This document shows positions 13,970 to 40,730 of a DNA stretch of 64,000 nucleotides, one piece after another (the stretch's first letter is position 1; each line of letters starts with the position of its first letter). The notes beneath the pieces were generated by a model. It had not been told where the DNA came from. It did not search any database and worked only from the letters and a program-made list of their open reading frames with translations. This stretch comes from Bugula neritina (taxonomy: Eukaryota > Bryozoa > Gymnolaemata > Cheilostomatida > Bugulidae): the NCBI GenBank assembly GCA_964035545.1, contig OZ037768.1, positions 23,524,819-23,588,818 on the forward strand, given 5' to 3'. A program made the translations under genes and the position numbers.

Positions 13970-15544
13970 TTTGAAAAGATGAAGTATCGGTTTAATAAAG
14001 TCCTTACGGTTAGGTGAAAAGTGCAGCCATTAGAGTATGAGAAATGAATACGTTGTGTCAAATATGTTCTTTGCTAAGCAAGCAGTCTTCAAGTTATTAC
14101 ACTGGAGACCATGGCAGGATATGTTAATGTAATAGTTGCAAGTCAATTACTTTCAATTGTTGTTAGGGATACATAATGAAAATACAATTCCAATACAGTT
14201 AATCAAATATAAAGAGCCCATGCTACAAGTGTATAGGCATATATTGAACAGAAGTTGCTTATTATATAGCTTATAATATCTTAGAGGTTGCATAAAAGAA
14301 TTTAAAAACTATTGTCCAACTTGTATACGCTTGAACTGGTTACAATAATAGCACACAGTGCTGCTTCATAGCTGTTGATGATTCTATTTATAGGTCAGTT
14401 GAAAGTTTGCAACTGTATAGAGAGCCGCAGTATCAAGTTACTGTGTCAAGTCTGCTATGAAATGTAGGTGCAGTATAACCAGGTTCTTGCATCTGGTGTA
14501 GAGGGTAATGAAGAACTAGAAATTTAATATTTAAAATAAAATATATTTAGCATAAAGCAATAAATTAAATACATTTAAACAGACGAATGCTCCATAATCT
14601 ATTGTACCACAACAGCAAGTTCACAAAATATATAAGCACATATTCACACTGGACACATGTAATGATACACATATACACAGGTCAATATTAACTAGCTAGG
14701 AAGAGCTATTTTAGAATAAATACTGAATATACAACACTAAGCTAATGAAATACAAGAGTAATGGAAGATGGAGTAATCATACGTACGTACCACAGATAAG
14801 CAAATGCACAACAGCAAATAAAATATGTACACAAAAATATTACATCTACAATAATTTATCACAGCCAATCATAGGCTAATCCTTGAGCTGACAAATATTG
14901 TCAAAATCCATCATTTCAATCCCAACATTGTTTTAGTCTCACTAGAAACGTTCAGCTCCACCTGATTCTCCCAACAAAATTATGAATTCTAGAAAAATGG
15001 TGAAAATATTGAATAGACTAATTATATAGAATCAGAATGAAATCATATCTACATCTTCAATACCAGACAGCGCATAGAACGCTCTGTGTTAGCACAAACT
15101 GGGTAGACCTCAACTTTTCTAGTGAACCAAAGATTATTCAAATGTCAACGAAAAATTAAATGAAGGCTACACTCCAATTTGGCAATTTACATGAAAAACC
15201 AATTATAGAAGTGGAAAAATAGCGAAAAGATACGAATAATTTAGTTTCCAATTTCACTCGTTAAAATATGCTGACACACCACGCTATTTCACACACTTCT
15301 GTAAATAGAATAAAGGCAGTAGAAGAGTTGGAGGGCCAGACGTCACTATGGGAAAGTTAAATTATATAATATATAATAATTAAAAAAACATAAATTGCTA
15401 TTATTTCTAAATAAAATTAACACAATAAATAAAAAGAAAATATAGCTCGTGTGGACTCTATTGATAAGTATACGGGTGTTAAGTTATGGCAATTTCCTCC
15501 AACTACAATGTCACGAGTAAGTACAGGATGTTGTGACAAGAAAT
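9981..15544. other. Introns and intergenic DNA between NWD-like start and MYB 3' end
   Basis: Apart from the two small putative NWD-like exons at 12408-12358 and 13969-13946 I see no conserved coding sequence here. It is AT-rich, with no tandem arrays and no recognisable transposon. The region left of 15545 should hold the MYB 3' UTR, but I could not place a polyadenylation signal with confidence. Confidence 0.5.
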
Positions 15545-18500
15545 TTAGAGGCGGGAGTTGAGTTCCCTCATCCACCCCTTGGCTATGTCAGTCATTAGCA
15601 GCTGGTCATCAGTCTTCCCACAGGCTACCATTAGATAGCCTGGTTTCTACAAACACAAACACACCAGGGTTACAAAACAAGGACGAACGAAGGCTAATAA
15701 CAACAAAAATGTGACTCATAGCTAAGAATCAAGGAAAGAGACAGTCTAACACAGCTAGTAGGGAAGCCAACTTACACACAGCTAGTAGGGAAGACAACTT
15801 ACATATAAATCAGGGGGTGACTTCATGATGCTTTTAGACTTGGTACATGCAGATGCTGGCTTCTTTCTAGGCAATGATTTAACCTGCAATAAGAAATTGT
15901 CTCTTTACAATACCAACACTATGTCCCGTCACAATACCAGTATTATGTCCTCTCACAATACCAGTACTATGTTCTCTCACAATACCAGTACTATGTCCCT
16001 GTCGGAACATTCTAGAATCTAGAATAACTGCTGCACTTCTCTGTAGAGATTACACAAACCTGAGAACGCGAAGAAGCAGACGCGAATGTGTTACTCAAAT
16101 CTGGTGATTGGCTGAGCGTTTCCTTCAGAATGGACGGAGGGGAGAAATTGAGACTAGCGCTACTGAACAGTGACTTGCTCTAAAAAGAGAACAATTCCTT
16201 TATCCCAACTGTCTGCAAACGATACACAATACATGTGTGGAATCAGGAATGTTAAGGTGGGACATACCGGAGTTTCAGGTTTGAAGCCCGGAGAGCTGGT
16301 TGAGACGGCACTCAGCCGGTGCTGCAGGTTCTGCTGCACCGACCGGCCATTCCGGACGAGCCGGTACGAGCCAAACCGCCGATTCAAACTGGTCTTGAAG
16401 GCAGCAATTCCTGCTGCCGCGCCGTAAGTCTCGGTGTCTTGAGCTATGACATCCTGGAGGTCGTCGTGAATGTGCATCGGCGTGTGGTGCTACAATGTCA
16501 AACGTACAAGATACACACAGCTGCAGTCATATAGAGTTGTCTGCCTTTTTCAAACATTACACCGAGACCTCTGCAGCACGCCAAGTCTAACGAAATGAAT
16601 TTTCTGTTAAACAGCCAGCAACAAGTTTCCACACAGCAGGAGAACACAACTCTCACCCCTGTCCGCACTACTCCACTCTTCTTCTCCAGGTTGGCCAACG
16701 CCTTCTTGAAAGGCGTGGGCGTGTGAGGCTCGGTCTGCGGCCCCAGCACTGCTGACGGAGGCGTGCAGAGGATTGACTTGCTGGGAGTTGTGGGCTCCTG
16801 TTTCACTGAGGGAGTGCCGAGCAGCTCAGGCTGGTGGTCTCTCTGGTGTACAGGTGTGGAGGTGATGGCTTCACTAGTCTTCGTACCGCCGGGACTGTTG
16901 AAGAACTGCAACACAACATAGAGTAACAGCTGACTCGTCAACTTACTGCGTGAATGTGAGAGAAACCACAAACTGCTTTAGTAAACTCACTCGAGAGGGT
17001 GAGAAAGGAAGATGTTTGACGGGAGTTTTGAGAGGAGTGAGCTGATTGAATATCACAGAGAGGTTGGCGTCGTATTCGGAGCTGGGCTCTGGTTTCGGTG
17101 ACGGCAAAACCAGAGGAGGTCCCACATTCTCCTGGTTACTTTTCCGCCGCTTGCGTCTCAGTATGCACGGCTGTTTGAGCGCCTTCGAGGTGAGGGGAAT
17201 CAAACCGTCATAACTTGTGACTGCGGCCAACGAAGTTTCATCTATCCTGGCTTTATCTGAGGGAATACAAAAGCAATGAGGGTACATTACACCAAGGATA
17301 CTCTCAATACACATCTTAATGTACCCAACCCCTGTCTAAATAGCGCCTGTATACTCGTTGAGCTGCTATTTATGTCTTATGAGAAATGTTTCTAATCTAA
17401 ATTTACACATTGGATCACCTAAATTAGAAAGATCAATTTAACAAAACAAAGTCCAACAAACCACAGCAATAGCATGTAGCCTCACCATAAGAGCCAGAGT
17501 TCAGCTTGGAAAACTTGATTGGCGTGGAAGAAGTAGTTCCAGAGAGCAGCTCAAAGGTGGTCATGTGGCCGTACTTCTCAGAGCCGTTCATTGCCGCGTA
17601 GAAGTTGGTGGCGCCACTGTACGGCACGGAGGGGCGAGTCTCGCTGTGATACACAGTTTTATACTGAGGCTCCATCACCTCAACCTTTGTGGGGTGTGAC
17701 GGCAGACATTGCTGAAATGAGGAGCAGCACATGATGGAGCCAAAGCTATCCATGACACTGCAAAACTTATTAAATGTCATCACGTGAAATGCTGAGTCTT
17801 ACACCACGCATTACGCTGCGCACAACACGAAGATAACAAAAAAGCTGTACCACTACAACAGCAATCCTATGCATTAGCAGTGGTGAGCAATCAAAGAGCC
17901 TTGAATCAAACACAACAGTAGTTGATATTTTTACACACCTCTGAAGGGGGAGTCGTCTCTCTACGACGGTATTTACTAAACGGGATGGGCAGTTGATACT
18001 CGACACGCCTCTTCAATGGCTGCCCATACTCTGACTTCATATTCCGACAAATCGATTGGGAGTTCCAGTGGTCTCTAACGGCATCAGCAGTTCTGTGGGA
18101 CAGAATATGTGACATTGTATGACAGAACATGTGACAGTGTATGACAGAACATGTGACAGTGTATGACAGAATATGTGACATTGTATGACAGAACATGTGA
18201 CAGTGTATGACAGAACATGTGACAGTGTATGACAGAATATGTGACAGTGTATGACAGAACATGTGACATTGTATGACAGAACATGTGACATTGTATGACA
18301 GAACATGTGACAGTGTATGACAGAATATGTGACATTGTACGACAGAACATGTGACAGTGTATGGCAGAACATGTGACAGTGTATGACAGAACATGTGACA
18401 GTGTATGACAGAACATGTGACAGTGTATGACAGAATATGTGACATTGTATGACAGAACATGTGACAGTGTATGACAGAACATGTGACAGTGTATGACAGA

Positions 18501-21500
18501 ATATGTGACAGTGTATGACAGAACATGTGACATTGTATGACAGAACATGTGACATTGTATGACAGAACATGTGACAGTGTATGACAGAATATGTGACATT
18601 GTACGACAGAACATGTGACAGTGTATGGCAGAACATGTGACAGTGTATGACAGAACATGTGACATTGTATGACAGAACATGTGACAGTGTATGACAGAAT
18701 ATGTGACAGTGTATGACAGAATATGTGACAGTGTATGACAGAACATGTGACAGTGTATGACAGAATATGTGACAGTGTATGACAGAACATGTGACATTGT
18801 ATGACAGAACATGTGACAGTGTATGACAGAATATGTGACAGTGTATGACAGAATATGTGACAGTGTATGACAGAATATGTGACAGTGTATGACAGAACAT
18901 GTGACAGTGTATGACAGAATATGTGACAGTGTATGACAGAACATGTGACAGTGTATGACAGAATATGTGACAGTGTGACACTGTGTGACAGTGAGCCGCG
19001 TACCTTCCTGGAAAGTATTTAGCAATCTCAGCCCACTGGTTACCCAGCTGAGAGTGCAGCATACAGATCAGCCTATCCTCTTCTTCTGTCCAAGATGAGC
19101 CTCTCCTAGGGTCAAGGTGATTGTGCCACCTTCAATACAAAGTGTGTTCACAATCATATCATTTTGAGTATACAGAGTAACTAAGAGTATACAGAGTGAC
19201 TATGAGTATACAGAGTAACTATGAGTATACAGAGTAACTATGAGTATACAGAGTGACTATGAGTATACAGAGTAACTATGAGTATACAGAGTAACTATGA
19301 GTATACAGAGTGACTATGAGTATACAGAGTAACTATGAGTATACAGAGTAACTATGAGTATACAGAGTAACTATCAACTATGAGAATGAGATGAAAACAA
19401 CCAACCTATCTCGACACTGTTTGCTGTTGCGCCCATACAGCGTTGAGGCTACTAAACCCCAGTCCTTGTACCCATAAATCTTGACCACATCAAGGATTTT
19501 TTGATCCTCCTAAAAATTGAATAGTTGTTAGAACATATAAAACTAGAGAGCTTTAGAAGATGGTAGACCACCAGCAGTGAGATGGTAGACCACCAGCAGT
19601 GAGATGGTAGACCACCAGCAGTGAAATGGTAGACCACCAGCAGTGAAATGGTAGACCACCAGCAGTGAGAAGGTAGACCACCAAAAAGATGGTAGACCAG
19701 CAGCAGTGAGATGGTAGACCACCAGCAGTGAGATGTTAGACCACCAGCAGTGAGATGTTAGACCACCAGCAGTGAGATGTTAGACCACCAGCAGTGAGAT
19801 GGTAGACCAGCAGCAGTGAGATGTTAGACCACCAGCAGTGAGATGTTAGACCACCAGCAGTGAGATGGTAGACCAGCAGCAGTGAGATGGTAGACCACCA
19901 GCAGTGAGATGGTAGACCACCAGCAGTGAGATGGTAGACCAGCATGTTCAAATTTTTCTATTATATCAAGGTTTTTAAAATAGTGCAATGCTGAATATGT
20001 TCAATGTTCAGATGATGAAATGAATGACTATACCACAGGGAAACAGACATATATTACCTCCGGGGTCCAAGGGCCTTTCATGCAATCAAACAAAACTTTC
20101 TTCTCCCACCGAGACTTGCACTGGAAGGCTGACTTCTCAGGGAAGTAGAAGGAAAGTCCCTCCCAGTTGACGTCGCCATGAGCCGCAGTCACCAAGTGCT
20201 TCAGTTTCTCGTCCTAAACACCGGAATACACTTTCACACTTCAATCAACCTTCATATATGTGTTTCTACCTACTGTGCAGTGTGCAGCATATAGACGCTA
20301 AACAGGCCATAGAGTATTCAGTGAGCTTGCACTTGCTGTGTGTAGCCGGTCTCTATGGTGAAAAATATTTAAATTTAAAATATAAATGTAGTTTTTTTAT
20401 CTTTAAGTCACCTCAAAAGTAAACACATGAAATTGATTGGATAGTGCTAACTGTGTTATAAGAGAGTGCTAACTGTGCTATAAGAGAGTGCTAACTGTGC
20501 TATAAGAGAATGCTAACTGTGTTATAAGAGAGTGCTAACTGTGCTATAAGATAGTGCTAACTGTGCTATAAGAGAATGCTAACTGTGTTATAAGAGAGTG
20601 CTAACTGTGTTATAAAAGAGTGCTAACTGTGCTATAAGAGTGTGCTATAAGATAATGCTAACTGTTTTTCAACTATAGCAGCTACAGACAGAATCCCTGG
20701 AGAGGCTAACAGTTGCTGCTCAACTCTATACAATCAACTGCTTTGTGACAGAATATATGACAAAGGAAGCCATTGTTATAAGACACAGAGAGTTTATGCA
20801 AGGTGTTTTCATTAATAACTTAATGAGCGTTGGTAAAACACAATGAAGATAGACTGCCAAGTGTCTACTTCTATCCAGAAAAGTGAACAGTGGAAATTTT
20901 TCATATGAGAAGAACAGGCATGCTATAAAACAAAAAAAATGATAACATATTTCTGCTATGGTTTATGTTCTTACTATGATTGAATCTGGTTTTAAGATTC
21001 TAACCTCTATATTAAATTGATATTAAACAATAGCACGTGCCAAGTGTGTTTTGGAGCACATTACATAATGGTAGTGACTAAATGAACAAGTAATAGAGGC
21101 AGGTGGTAGTTGTGTGTTGAAGTACAAGTTAGGAAACAGATGGTATGCACAATGCAGAGAGCTAATTTATATTCTAACTAATAGTTGTACAAGTTTCAAC
21201 TTGGAACCTCCTACCAAACCTAGCTATTACTATAGTATAATCTGCTACGACAAAGGCATAGTGAACTAGCACTTTCACCAGGAGTGGAGAAAGAGGGGTA
21301 AAAAAAGAGGGGAGAGAAGAAGAGGGAGAGAGTGAGAGAGCAGGGAGAGAATGGACATTTCTTTCTCTACAACCTGCTGAAATATATTTTGACACAATGT
21401 GACTGAATAAAAAATAGCCAAGCAATCAAATAAAGATAAAAAAAATTCAAAACAAGTAATTTGGATGAAAATAAAAAAAACTGAACTTACAGCTACAACT

Positions 21501-22719
21501 GTAAAACTTATCCAACTTTAAAACACAATTCTATAAAGTGTGAGAGGATTGAAACCTGATGCACTCATCTACATACTAAACTTTGCACCATTTCTGTGAG
21601 GCAACATATAAAACCTCAGCAAAGAGAACTGCACCAATAGTTTAGCGGATTACTAGAAAGTTGAAGCAACTTGAATCTTTTTGAATAAAAGCCGAGACAA
21701 GCAAATAAAATGTCTTTCAACAGTATTATCATGAAATATTTCTACCACATTTTACTAGACTGACCTCTGAATGGCTCCATATAATTTTGTTGCTGTTGGC
21801 ATCTGTTTCTTCTTCACTCTCCGTTTCACTAAAAGAGTTGTTGGTCAACGAACCACTGCAAGTAATAAACAACTTGGTGCAAGAAGCTAAGTTTAAAATA
21901 ATTACCGTGTTCTTGGAAACTTTGCACACTTAAAAGTTAAATGTAATACTAATAGGAATTGCTCAAAATTACATGAATCTGAATCATTTGGAAGCATATA
22001 TTGAGATTTGGTGATGGGCAAATTTTGACTCAAGTTAAGATTTTAGTCTTCAAATTGAATAATTTCTAATTACAGGGTTGAACTTGAATGTGTATCATTA
22101 TAAAACTTATAATTGACTATTGCAATATTTGTATTAGAATTATGACATTTACTGATACTACAAGAGATATAATAATAATGATAATCAAAGTGATAGCACT
22201 ACTACTAGTAGCAACACTACACTTTACAATAACTAAGCCCAAACCTTATACAAAATAAATTAAAAAAAAACATTATTAATTTAAACTGAAAGTATTTTAC
22301 ATCTAGAAGTTAGAACTATCAAAATTAGGAAGGCACATTAAATTCAATTTTTCAATTTGTTAAAATTAAACTTGATAATTTCACCAATAAGTAATTTCAC
22401 ATTGAAATTTTCAGTCTTTCTGAAACCCGATAGCCGATATGACTATCAATTTTATGGCAACACTGGACCTAGGAGTTGGACTATGTCAGTAGAGTAGATG
22501 ACTAAGAGTAAGTGATAAATCCAACTCTAAGCCTAACAACTACAGTCATGAGTGAGTCACACAGTGACAGTGACTCAGACTGAATGACAGAAACTGAAAG
22601 TCAAAGTGAAAGTGATAATAATAATTACTAAATTAGATTACCAACTGAAAGGTGTTGCTTAATTATTGAAAAAAGAAAAACTTAATGCCTTACTTATTAA
22701 AACAGTGAATCCTATTCAT
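15545..22719 (-). CDS. MYB: MYB-family transcription factor (three-repeat, A/B/c-Myb type)
   Basis: Thirteen coding exons on the minus strand: 22719-22694, 21855-21765, 20213-20058, 19509-19406, 19129-19004, 18092-17939, 17711-17486, 17256-16991, 16905-16657, 16489-16268, 16179-16060, 15883-15803, 15646-15545. They total 1923 nt, 640 aa plus stop. An acidic N-terminus (SETESEEETDAN) is followed by R1 (Trp 35, 56, 74), R2 (Trp 88, 108, 127; KQCRDRWHNHL) and R3 (Trp 139, 158, 177). The C-terminal half carries the Cmyb_C-type region: LTPLKTPVKHLPFSPSR, then FFNSPGGTKTSEAITSTPV, then TPTPFKKALANLEKKSG. The end, VACGKTDDQLLMTD, resembles the B-Myb tail. This is a nuclear DNA-binding regulator; vertebrate and fly members act in cell-cycle gene control. 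The first exon (8 codons) is the least certain; it was chosen for phase and donor AA|GTAAGG. Confidence 0.95.
18098..18985. repeat. 22-bp minisatellite filling MYB intron 5 (about 40 copies)
   Basis: Unit GTGACAGTGTATGACAGAAC plus AT, with an AACAT/AATAT alternation and a CATT/CAGT alternation. It takes up almost all of the 911-bp intron (19003-18093) that splits R3 between Gly-Arg and Thr. Because 22 is not divisible by 3, all three minus frames stay open for hundreds of codons; those ORFs are artefacts. A block of about 12 units is itself duplicated. Confidence 0.95.
19165..19373. repeat. 19-bp tandem array in MYB intron 4 (about 11 copies)
   Basis: Unit GAGTATACAGAGTAACTAT with a minority GTGACTAT variant. 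It sits between exons 19509-19406 and 19129-19004, about 32 bp from the downstream exon's donor-side neighbour. Confidence 0.9.
19557..19940. repeat. 22-bp tandem array in MYB intron 3 (about 17 copies)
   Basis: Unit AGATGGTAGACCACCAGCAG plus TG, with scattered TTAGACC and GACCAGCAGC variants and one internal deletion near 19683. Minus-strand ORFs rich in ISLLVVYHL are translations of the repeat. Confidence 0.9.
20443..20668. repeat. 22-bp tandem array in MYB intron 2 (about 10 copies)
   Basis: Unit GAGTGCTAACTGTGCTATAA plus GA, alternating GTGCTATAA and GTGTTATAA. It lies in the 1.5-kb intron between exons 21855-21765 and 20213-20058. Confidence 0.88.
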
Positions 22720-23248
22720 GGTCAGAAATTCTTGAAGGCAAAATCCATCTAACTTTCCATATGTAAAGCAAGAAAGAAGGTAAAATCTTGTGTAAACTGA
22801 AAAGTGTAAGCACAAGTCGAAGTTGCACACACTAACTTGTCAATTACATATTGCTCAAATAACGCGGTACGCGTCCTAATAACTCGTCCTAATTGGCGAG
22901 GGTTAATCTTAGCATGATTCTTATTAGCTGAAATGTTAGCAGTTACACCAATCGTAACCATTTTACAATAATATTCTAATTTAGTGCTGAGCTGTTCTCT
23001 TCTTAATTCTAAATATAGAAACATCTCCAACCTACTTATAGTAGGTTATGCTCTAAATTTGTCATTTGATTTTATTCGCGAATATTATTCGTTACTTAGT
23101 CAAGTGCTGCTATAAAGCAACTTTTTTTGAATTGAGTACTACGGATAAAATTTTTCACTTTGCTACAGCGTGTTATTAACGTTGTTGTTTATAAAACTAA
23201 AAAGTAAAACTACAAGTAAATTAAATTTAATAATAATTGACACCAGAA
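22720..23248. promoter_or_regulatory. Divergent intergenic region between MYB and RAS start codons
   Basis: Only 529 bp separate the proposed MYB ATG (minus) from the RAS ATG (plus). Both 5' UTRs and probably a shared bidirectional promoter must lie here, unless either gene has an upstream non-coding exon. A GC-richer patch around 22860-22905 contains CGCG and TTGGCGAG, the latter weakly like an E2F site. I see no convincing TATA box. The regulatory reading is inference from layout. Confidence 0.4.
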
Positions 23249-30591
<7,343 letters not shown>

Positions 30592-32226
30592 ATTATTTTA
30601 TTATAGAAGTCCACAATTGATATATTTTGGAATACCTGTGCTTATGAAGTCACTCGAGTTGTGAGGAGTTGTGACCTCCATATAGGCATGCGCCTTTCAT
30701 TGTACTGCTCTGTAAAGTATGGGAGTTATCCTTTCATTTAACAAAATGTGGCTGAGTGGGATGTACTATTCTAGTGACTGACAATATTTAATAACCTGAC
30801 TGGTAATTTCGCTGATGACTCATGCAATGAGCAAATGATGAAAGACAACTTCCACACCCAGACAATCTCGTGTGTGTGTTAAGGATAAACGTCTAAACTA
30901 GTGAAATAATCTACTGTATAGTCAGTATAATGCTGCTGGTTCAACATGGCTTCAATCAGCCCTGCTTCTATTAGAGTGTGTGCCGGGTATTCCAAAATGT
31001 GGACATATTTGTATATTTTTATGACATTTTTCTTGTATAGGTGCAGTGTTGACTGGGCCTATAGGCTTTACACGTTTGTTAAGAAGTTCCTTTTAGCTTG
31101 TATAATTTATATTAGGATATTGTTTAGAGGTGTTATTTAAATTTCACACTAATTGTTCATATAAGAACGTGCTGAGGTTTTTGTGTATAAATCACTTTCA
31201 TGCGAGATTTTGAAACTTGGAAATATTTTCTCAACACTTTGTCACCCAAGCCCGCTATGAATCTAGCAACACTGTTTAAGTTTATATCAATTATGTTACT
31301 GATGATTGCTGCGTTATTATATATAATGTATTGTATAATATTTACAATATTCGCACTATATAATCTATAGTTACCGTAAATTATATTTCACTCTTCATCA
31401 TTCTATTATATCTTTTTAGTTGTTTAAATAGTTGTGGGAAAATCTCAAATTGTTTTTATAAATGTCAGTCAATTGCCAATTGCTAAATATTGATTAGTAA
31501 GTTGAAACAATATTATATTGAGTTTAAAACCTTATTATTTAATAAATTATATAAATTTTAAAGTACATTATTTTATAATACATTTAGCCAACTACCAATA
31601 GCCATGGAATGCAGACAAAAACTATATTGTAACACATGTAATAGATGTAATGTAGAACAGCATTAATAACAATAATATAAAATATAATAGACATTAAAAC
31701 AGATTGTAGACAATATTGAGACAAATGCAGACATAGAGATTTATAGATTAGAGAGTATAACTAGCAATAAATAGAACACATATGCAGCCCCATGCACCCA
31801 GGCACCAGTTGATAACCTCTAAATACACCAGATACTACTGAATATTAGACTAATTATATGCAGGGCTACGAGTACGTACCCTTATCGGCCCTCATGTGGC
31901 TGAAACAGACAAACTAGAGAAAATGCACACAGGCTATATATTGACAAGTTAGAGATGTGCTAGTGCTTTCTACTTAAAGGTGTTTGAGTTAAAAGATGTC
32001 AAAAATAATCTCCGAGGATTCGACTAGACGTGTTTTGGGAAGTGAAGAAATATAACTAGAAATTAGCAAGAACAATATATAAAATAAAGCATCTGGTTGG
32101 TCAGAGTGATTGTTAGAGGAATGGTGAAGAAAACAACAGCTTTTTTATATAATTTTTGAGTAGAAGGTAGTAGTACTTTAGAAATGTTCACGATGATCAC
32201 AATATTTAAATTACAATATATTATAT
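30592..32226. other. Convergent 3' flanks of RAS and ICA1
   Basis: AT-rich DNA holding the two 3' UTRs. A 64-codon plus ORF at 30946-31140 has no recognisable features and looks like chance. No tandem array or mobile element was seen. Confidence 0.5.
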
Positions 32227-39266
<7,040 letters not shown>

Positions 39267-40730
39267 AACCAACTATTATAGGAATCAATGACAATCAGCA
39301 CATTTGAACTCCTAAAACAAAATAGTACACTTTCAGCTAGCTCAAGCAACAGCACAACCATCTAACATAATTTTATGAGTGATATTAATTATGATTATGT
39401 ATCAATATTAATAAATATCAACTACTATTACAGTAATACTATTACTCTTAGTATTAGTATTACTATTAATATTAAATTTAATATTATCATTGTGATTATA
39501 CTAAAAACAGCTATAACTATTACTATTAGTATTAGCATCACTACGACTATTAGTATTAGTATTAGTATTACCATTAGTATTAGTATCGAGGATATCTAAG
39601 TCTAAAAACTAAAAGTAAAAGCAGTTAAAACTTAGACTTACAGTTAGTGAGTTAAGGTATGACTATGAGTATGACTATGACTATGAGTAAAAAACTAAAA
39701 GTAAAACTAAAACTAAAAGTAAATGCAGCACTTCTGTCACTTAATCTTAAACTTACAGTTACTGTGCACCAGGGTTCACTCTAGACTCTAGTCACTGGTG
39801 TCTACTGGCTAGCATTTGCTGTTACACTTACTGTTAGTGCCACTGTCAGACTTAGTCTTAGTGTGAGACGTCACAGAAAATCAGTTTAAGTTTTAGTTTG
39901 AATTTCACAGAAATGAAATTCAAATTCAAATTGACTTTGAGTTTGAATTTTACTGATTACTCAACTTTGAGATTTAATATCAACCCCCAGCTCTAAGTAG
40001 TTAAAATTTTAAAAAATCACCATGAGCTTGAAATTGTCCGACTTGATCATTGATTAAACTAGTTTATTAAGGAAAATTTTATAAACATCTGGCTAATTCA
40101 GTTATTCGTAACTAATAGCTGAGTTTTACCCACGACAAAAATCTTCTAGCCTGTAGTATTATTAATATCTATTCTTACCTTCACAAAGCAAAGATTGCTT
40201 GTTCTCTTTACTCACACTTGTTCTTCGTCATTAGTTTGACATAAAAATACAAAAACACGTCTTTATTTTAAAGGGCGTTTTTGCATATCCGTTAGGTGCA
40301 GGTGCAGAACCATTTGCCTAACTCAATTAAGCTTAGCAGTTCTGTAAAAATAAATGTACAACTGCAGTGCCAGTGAACGCAGTGGTTTTAAATAAGTTAT
40401 AGGTGTTTTTAGTTTAGATTATGCTATAAGAATTAGTTACTAATAGTTATATGATATATCGCAATCTTAGTAAAATTCAGTAAATTATTCACTCTCGAAA
40501 ATGCATTTCAACTGTTTTAAGAACTTACAGTCATATACTAGTGTATGAATTACTATCGAAGTTAGTTTATTGTGAACATAATTACGTTTATGTAGCAAAC
40601 TATCGTTATGCATAAAATAATTAATCTTATTTTGTATTTATCACGGATGTTTGCTATTTGTAACTATTTTTATTAGATTATTAAATGTGTTGTTTAACTT
40701 TATTTGCAGCAGTCAAGAGTACATACTCTA
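39267..40730. other. Divergent intergenic region between ICA1 and YDJC
   Basis: Both start codons face outward from this 1.46-kb stretch. It contains ATTAGTATTAGT and ACTATGAGT simple repeats (about 39400-39690). A TTTGCAG at 40703-40709 looks like an acceptor, so YDJC probably has a 5' UTR intron. No other gene seen. Confidence 0.5.

Noticed and set aside
17906-19062. Long minus-strand ORFs of 294-341 codons rich in CHTLSHVLSYTVTCSV
   Set aside because: They are translations of the 22-bp intronic minisatellite. Only the flanking parts (NQWAEIAKYFPGR and TADAVRDHWNS) are real MYB exons.
19452-19951. ORFs with SHCWWSTISLLVVYHL repeats on the minus strand
   Set aside because: Repeat translation of the 22-bp array in MYB intron 3.
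22749-23030. 93-codon minus-strand ORF (MEMFLYLELRREQL) as MYB first exon
   Set aside because: It does not supply a donor in the phase needed by exon 21855-21765, whereas the 8-codon exon at 22719-22694 does. It more likely overlaps the 5' flank.
39375-39599. Plus-strand ORF of 74 codons rich in SISITISI
   Set aside because: Encoded by ATTAGTATT simple repeats; no start context or homology.
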